This document shows, one piece after another, positions 58,973 through 64,000 of a stretch of 64,000 nt of DNA. The DNA is taken from contig NC_050720.1 of assembly GCF_013402915.1 (NCBI RefSeq), forward strand, positions 806,001 to 870,000, given 5' to 3'. A model generated the notes under the pieces. It saw only the letters and a list, made by a program, of their open reading frames with translations. It searched no databases and was not told where the DNA came from. The stretch is from Zygotorulaspora mrakii. Taxonomy: Eukaryota; Ascomycota; Saccharomycetes; Saccharomycetales; Saccharomycetaceae. Made by a program: the position numbers and the translations under genes. Every line of letters begins with the position of its first letter. Positions within the stretch are counted from its first letter, which is position 1.

Positions 58973-60796
58973 TCATTCTATTAGTGTCGGAATAGCAATT
59001 CTATTAGTACCTATTGTTTGATTTTCATTTCTCCTCTTCAGAATGGTTGAAGAATTTAGACTTAGTTGGAACATATTTTCTTCAAGATTAATGTTGTATT
59101 TTTGGTTATTATTACTTGAGGTTAGCAAATCTTCCTCGTCTTCTTGTAATGAGGATAAGTTCGTAGTGTGGTTTTCTCTCTTTTCACCCTCGATACGCTG
59201 TACTGCGTTACTTACATCAAAAGCATCGCGCATTGCGTTAGCGGCAGGAGAATACAGTAAAGAAGAGTCCCTCTGCATGAGAGCCATTTTCTTTTTATGG
59301 TACAAATGATTTCTACTCTTTCTCTTTTGATGTAATTTTGAATCGTTATTGATCTTAATACTATCATAAGAGTTCAACCATTCATCATTCAATAGATCGT
59401 CAATGCTGTATCTTTTGTGTGGGTCGACTTCTAATAGCCTTCTAACACAATTTTTAGCACCCGAACTAATTTCATCCCACCAAGGCCTTAAGAAGGTGTA
59501 TTCACCCCTTGCTATCTTTTCCGTTAAAATATCAATTTTCTCATCATAAAAAGGTGGGAAACCACAAAGTAATGTGTACAACACACAACCAACCCCCCAC
59601 ATATCTACTTTCATTGAATATCGCTCATCTTTTACAACTTCAGGAGCTGTATAACCGACAGTACCACACGGCGTCTTTGTATTAGTTTCATAAATTTGTT
59701 TGGATAGACCGAAATCTGCTAATTTTACTACACCAATACCACCACCACCAACTGCAGGTTTAAATTCACCTTCATCTACTTTTGTGTTTGGATCGTCTGA
59801 CTTTCTTAATTTGTTTGTTTTTGATGGTATAAAACTTATTGGTTCGAACAAAAGATTCTCTGGTTTTATATCACGATGAACAACCCCCATCGAATGCAAA
59901 TGCCTTACAGCCAACGCCAATTGTTTGATCACATGGCGCGACAGGTCTTCACTGAAATAAGTGTATTTAACAATTTCGCCGAAGATTTCACCACCGCTAA
60001 GTATTTCTTGAATAATGTAGTAGTAATGTTCAGTTTCCTGGAAATCGACAAATTGAACGACTTTTTCAGAACCTTCACCGGATGAAACTAATCTATGAAT
60101 TTTAACTTCTTTCAACACTTGCTCCTTCGTAGCTCCCTTGGTGCCGTGCTTTTGTGCACCTTTTGTTTCCATGACTTCCTTCTTTAATATAACTTTCACG
60201 GCAACTTCGTGAAATGATTTTGCCAAGAACGATTGTGATGAATTCTTATCCGGTATACCGCGAAAAACTGCAGAGAAGGCTCCTTCACCAATTTTATTGA
60301 TCAGAAAATATCCTTTCAGTTCCTTCTGTTCGGGAAATGTAGTTTCTGGGATCTCTTCTTCCTCCATCTGACTTTCATTGGTCACGGAACTATCTTCGTA
60401 GTCTTCATCCTCGTCAATGTCATCACTCAGGGGTACACGTTCTATCTGTTCACTGCTAATTGCAAAACTCTCACTGGCAATGAACCTATTATTCGAATCA
60501 TCACTTAAAGATCTTTGGCTGCTAACTTTAGTTGTCCCTGACATGGAAGCCGTTCTCTGTATGTCACGTGCCTTTGCGATAAGCGTATCTACAGGTATGG
60601 ATGGAAACGCATCTGTTTCTGTTTCGCTTCCGCTGCCCCCATATACCTTCGTGTCTGAATACAGATTCTGTCCTTGCTCTAGATCAACAGCACCTACCTT
60701 GCGGCTGCTTGCTTCCTCCTGTCTTTGCCTTGCCAACGGTACTTGATCTGGCAACTGATCCTTCTTCTTTCCGAATATATTTTTGATCTTAAACAT
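58973..60796 (-). CDS. RCK2: MAPKAP-type protein kinase Rck2
   Basis: 607 residues from the ATG ending at 60796 (610 in S. cerevisiae); a GTG 12 codons upstream is discounted. Ser/Thr kinase of the CaMK group, activated by Hog1 in osmotic stress; it phosphorylates eEF2. The kinase domain spans about 160-475: GEGAFSAVF glycine loop, AVKVILKK lysine, HRDIKPENLL near 306, DFGLSK, and the CGTVGYTAPE activation segment. A Lys-rich tail with RKSRNHLYHKKK marks the autoinhibitory/Hog1-docking region. It adjoins the YEF3 track as in S. cerevisiae (YLR248W-YLR249W), with the acetyltransferase inserted between. Confidence 0.97.
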   Translation of the reverse strand: MFKIKNIFGKKKDQLPDQVPLARQRQEEASSRKVGAVDLEQGQNLYSDTKVYGGSGSETETDAFPSIPVDTLIAKARDIQRTASMSGTTKVSSQRSLSDDSNNRFIASESFAISSEQIERVPLSDDIDEDEDYEDSSVTNESQMEEEEIPETTFPEQKELKGYFLINKIGEGAFSAVFRGIPDKNSSQSFLAKSFHEVAVKVILKKEVMETKGAQKHGTKGATKEQVLKEVKIHRLVSSGEGSEKVVQFVDFQETEHYYYIIQEILSGGEIFGEIVKYTYFSEDLSRHVIKQLALAVRHLHSMGVVHRDIKPENLLFEPISFIPSKTNKLRKSDDPNTKVDEGEFKPAVGGGGIGVVKLADFGLSKQIYETNTKTPCGTVGYTAPEVVKDERYSMKVDMWGVGCVLYTLLCGFPPFYDEKIDILTEKIARGEYTFLRPWWDEISSGAKNCVRRLLEVDPHKRYSIDDLLNDEWLNSYDSIKINNDSKLHQKRKSRNHLYHKKKMALMQRDSSLLYSPAANAMRDAFDVSNAVQRIEGEKRENHTTNLSSLQEDEEDLLTSSNNNQKYNINLEENMFQLSLNSSTILKRRNENQTIGTNRIAIPTLIE

Positions 60797-62790
60797 CCCT
60801 TTCTGTTTTCTTAGAATACACAAAAGAGCCACTAGAAAAGATAATTTTTTTACTCTCTCAACCTCCAGGCTTCTTCAGGAGTGCTTCTTCTCAAGTTGAC
60901 GTGATCTACTATTTGTTAAATAGTGAATCTAAATGCACTTGGTCTGTTTTAGTAATGGCACCAGAGCAAAAAAACAACAAAAAAATTACTATTTGGCTCG
61001 TTTTTCTTCTTTGCAATGTCTCGACAGAAATCTGTAATTATCGATGTCGTGCGTCAGTACGTCTTAATCCCGAATACTCTTCTGAAAAATTACGTACAAG
61101 CGAGAAAGGAATCAAAAAAAAAAATAAAAAAACCCAGATTAGAAACAATATGCTTGATGTATGATGAGATGAGATTATGGCTGAGAATGCAAGTCGGCGT
61201 TTTAAGCAAATCGGTTAGTCAGGGGAGTGGCACAAAGCAGACAAAGTACAATACGTTATTGCGACAATTGGCAATTACTCCTAATTGTACCTATGGACGA
61301 AATGTCAAATGCACAATGATCTTTGCAAAGATAATTCCAGATAGATTTAGACCTCGGAAAAGAACGAGCCACCCTTTGATCAGGTCCGTACCCCACCACC
61401 CATCCAAGGATTGCCAGAGGTCGCCTGCACCTTAGCATACGTGGGTTTAATCGCGTCCAGTCTTCTGAGAACGTTTTGCGGCCTAAGAGGCAGGCAGAAT
61501 CGAGACGTTCCGTATCTGGAAGGTCCGTGTGAAAATGGTACTGGAAACGAAGCACAGGGAAGCGTAACTGTACGTTCTTCAGCATCTCTTGACCTGCAGC
61601 TTCTTTTTTTTGCTACAGGCCGTAAATCTGCGCATCAGACGTACCGGTGATTCGTTTGCCGTGAGCGTAAGTCAGCGGAGCTTTACGATTTAAGATTTCT
61701 GCTCTCAGGTGGAGGGGATCTGGCGGCAGCACATGCCTCTTGAGTGACCGGTGAAACACTCAAAAATGTCTGGGAATTATGTTTTGTGCAGCGATATAGC
61801 GCTCGTTATTGTTTTCTTGCACCGTGTGCGTATCGGCCAAAGGCACCCCATTCTCAATGAGTTAACTTAATTTCGCTGTGTTGCTATGAATAGACAGGGC
61901 ACACAAGCTCATGAAAAATCGAAACCCGGTTGCATGCTTGGCTTTTCCGACTGAACGAATTTATTGCTGATGTTAGTTTGTTTGGTTAGAACTGGTCTAG
62001 AATGCAGTCGCAGTTCACATGTAGGGTTGCATTGCGCAATGACACGCGGACTCAACGACGTCCCGTTGGTATAGGTTCCGGGGAGTATCTGACGTATCCA
62101 GGTAGCCTGGCCGCTGTTGCATTCAAGGCTTTTTCTTGAGAAGACGGAACTGGACGCCTCGCGATGCCATAAGGACTAGAAGCGGATTCCAATCGAAGAT
62201 GGTTGACCACTAGACATTTTCTTGCAGATGTATGTGTAGCCGTGATCTAACATGGACCCTCTTTCGGTGAGTAATTTTTCAAAACGGATTTTTGCATGCG
62301 ACTGCTTTGCAATGCGAAAGAATTGCTTATGATTTTTCAAGAGTAGTTCAAGCCTCTTTTGTAAAAGAGAAAAAATGCATACTGCCATTACTACGTGAGA
62401 ACTGGCGCCCTTTGTCTTATAAGGGAAATAGTGTGCTCCTGAAATCTGATCCAAGCTTTCATGCCGCTCCTAGGGGATTCATTCTGTTAGATATATGAAT
62501 TTGATAGCGAGTATACAGTTTGTATAGCTCTGCATATACTTCAATATTGTGGAAAATTTCCGATCGCTTAAATCGGGGTCAGTTTTACATAGCCGACCGA
62601 TAAGGCTGACCTAATTTTTTCAACGCCGCCATTTTCAGAGCTCGTCCTGTAACTCCATGGTAATTTCTATCGCAAGTAGCATGGTGTATCTAACTAGGTT
62701 TCGATCTGCAAACGAGCTTCTTACACTTTGAAATTATTCTTAGTTATCACTAAAAATGCATGGTTATTATATGAAACCTCTGTAAGTATA
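60797..62790. other. Gene-poor region right of RCK2
   Basis: RCK2 promoter followed by about 2 kb without a recognisable gene. The longest ORF (61016-61435, plus strand, 139 codons, Lys/Arg-rich) starts at an ATG but shows no known domain, and a 109-codon ORF overlaps it on the other strand. It might be a lineage-specific gene, but nothing supports that beyond length. Confidence 0.35.
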
Positions 62791-62844
62791 GTTCTCTCTA
62801 TTATTGCAGACTATATATGTAGATGTGTCAAGAATAGAGAGAAC
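62791..62844. repeat. 12-bp perfect inverted repeat
   Basis: GTTCTCTCTATT at 62791-62802 and its exact reverse complement AATAGAGAGAAC at 62833-62844, separated by 30 bp. It could form a hairpin in RNA or DNA, or be a pair of factor sites. Confidence 0.8.
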
Positions 62845-63262
62845 GCGTAACTCATCTTGCATTTGCTCTAAGAACCATCCACCCGTTTATTTCAGGTCAT
62901 TATCACCATATAAATCAAGTATTTAGAAAGAATGTTTTCTTCGGCGTTGTCGATAGTAACTTGGTTTGACATTGATGATGATACTATGATATTCAATTAT
63001 AGAGATATATAATTCCTTTGTTTTTCTATATCATGAATTGAGATAAAACTAATTGAACTTGGATTAATATCTGGAAAATACGTCAGTATTTATACCTAGC
63101 ATTTCGCACCTATTGAACCATAAGAGAGGACGACGAGTGAAGAATTTTCATCGTCATCACACCATTTCTAGTCCCATAGAATCCACAGTACAACTGTTAT
63201 TTCATGTTCCATGCCATAGACTCCTTCGTAGTCAGACTCCTGAGTTGTAAACGTCTCGTGAT

Positions 63263-63415
63263 AGATTATCATCCGATATCTTTCCATTATCGATTGACAT
63301 TCTGTTAGGGTTTCATCTGACTTCGTTTATTTCGTTTTACAGACCAATTGTCTCTTTCTGATTCTTATAAGTCATCTCTTTAATATATCTTACAATCTTG
63401 ATTTATATTTCAACA
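63263..63415 (+). mobile_element. Solo LTR-like repeat, copy B
   Basis: 153 bp, gapless alignment to 14277-14429 with 13 mismatches, same orientation and the same sharp right end in ATTTCAACA. No primer-binding site or intact Ty ORF follows. Likely a solo LTR or LTR remnant of a Ty1/copia-type element. Confidence 0.6.
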
Positions 63416-63429
63416 TCAAGTTGAACAGT

Positions 63430-64000
63430 TTTTCTACCTTTGGTTTGTCTCGTTGCGCACCATTTCCACGTTTTCATTTTGATTATTTTCCTTATTATCA
63501 TCGCCCTCGTTACTGGAACAATAAAGCCACAGGTGATGATTTGCTCTCGTGTAATTTGCTTTCAAACTACTATTTGACAACAATCTTTCACTGAAATTAG
63601 AGTTGTCACATATTTGGGATCTCCGAACTTCATATTCATGAGGGCATTCGCCGGTCGAAGGTGATTACAAAAAGCCCATATCGTCAAGGTGGAAGAATGA
63701 CTCTCGTCTTATCATAATTGTGCTTACACACCACGCAATTTTAATGTATACTTGTTCTTTGTCTCGGTAGTCCAGGTGATTTCTTGTTCCTAGCCGTCAA
63801 AACTTCGACACCTGAATCTGTTACAAATAGGTACGCCCAAGTTGTGCACTTGATTTACCGTCTCTAGATATGCAGCCCAATTGTCAGACAGTGTGGCACC
63901 CTTGTACGATCCTTCCTTGATCATTTATTCTATCCTGAAAACCATACCCTGTTTCATAATATAAGGTGTTCACTTCTTGGCGTTATGTGGAATATATGGC
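63430..64000 (-). pseudogene. Possible decayed coding region
   Basis: On the minus strand several adjacent frames read like protein between stops: a stretch containing KGATLSDNWAAYLETVNQV at about 63935-63880, then CKHNYDKTRVILPP near 63720 in another frame, then a polar tail ending EGDDNKENNQNENVEMVRNE at about 63510-63450. Two or more frameshifts and internal stops would be needed to connect them. I do not recognise the family; a transposon remnant is possible given the adjoining LTR-like repeat. The sequence continues past the window edge. Confidence 0.3.

Noticed and set aside
61016..61435. 139-codon ORF right of RCK2
   Set aside because: Starts at an ATG but lacks any known domain and overlaps a 109-codon antisense ORF; not enough support to call a gene.

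Overview
The window is a gene-dense stretch of a budding-yeast nuclear chromosome (family Saccharomycetaceae). Nearly every long ORF has a recognisable Saccharomyces cerevisiae orthologue. Introns are few and short with GTATGT or GTAAGT donors and TACTAAC-type branch points, the tRNA-Arg(UCU) is of the yeast type, and a point centromere (CDEIII, AT-rich CDEII, CDEI) lies between CDC10 and DOM34. Orthologues that in S. cerevisiae are split between chromosomes III, XIV and XII are interleaved here on one chromosome. That is the arrangement expected of a lineage that did not undergo the whole-genome duplication (Zygosaccharomyces, Torulaspora, Zygotorulaspora, Lachancea or Kluyveromyces type); I cannot name the species.

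Left of the centromere (1-8.2 kb): CIT1, a YCP4-like flavodoxin, an F-box plus JmjC protein that has no S. cerevisiae counterpart at this position, MRPL32 and CDC10. Centromere: 8496-8664. Right of it (8.7-20.9 kb): DOM34, RER1, a spliced YCL002C orthologue, PGS1, an LTR-like repeat and tRNA-Arg, LDB16, three-exon VMA9, spliced STP22 and CBF5. From 21 to 35 kb: SIS1, LST8, RFX1, a 2-kb intergenic region rich in inverted repeats (including a perfect 32-bp palindrome), RLP7, LEU2, NFS1, PET8 and DCC1. From 35 to 49 kb: BUD3, a spliced YCL012C orthologue, spliced HRB1/GBP2, SGF29, MRPL2, ILV6, IDP2 and PYP1. From 49 to 61 kb: the YNL011C orthologue, SSP120, spliced SPO1, YEF3, a bacterial-type sugar O-acetyltransferase and RCK2. 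The last 3.2 kb (60.8-64 kb) has no convincing gene. It holds a second copy of the LTR-like repeat, a 12-bp inverted repeat and what looks like a decayed coding region.

The genes are mostly housekeeping: mitochondrial metabolism and translation (CIT1, MRPL32, MRPL2, NFS1, PET8, PGS1), branched-chain amino-acid synthesis (LEU2, ILV6), ribosome biogenesis and translation (CBF5, RLP7, DOM34, YEF3), membrane traffic and the V-ATPase (RER1, STP22, VMA9), cell polarity and septation (CDC10, BUD3), and signalling (LST8, RCK2, RFX1). Visible regulatory sites fit these roles: RRPE plus PAC elements before CBF5 and RLP7, a heat-shock element before SIS1, a Gcn4 site before ILV6, and Leu3-type sites before LEU2 and, unexpectedly, IDP2. 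Six genes have introns that a plain ORF scan misses. I reconstructed their exons from splice signals and reading phase.
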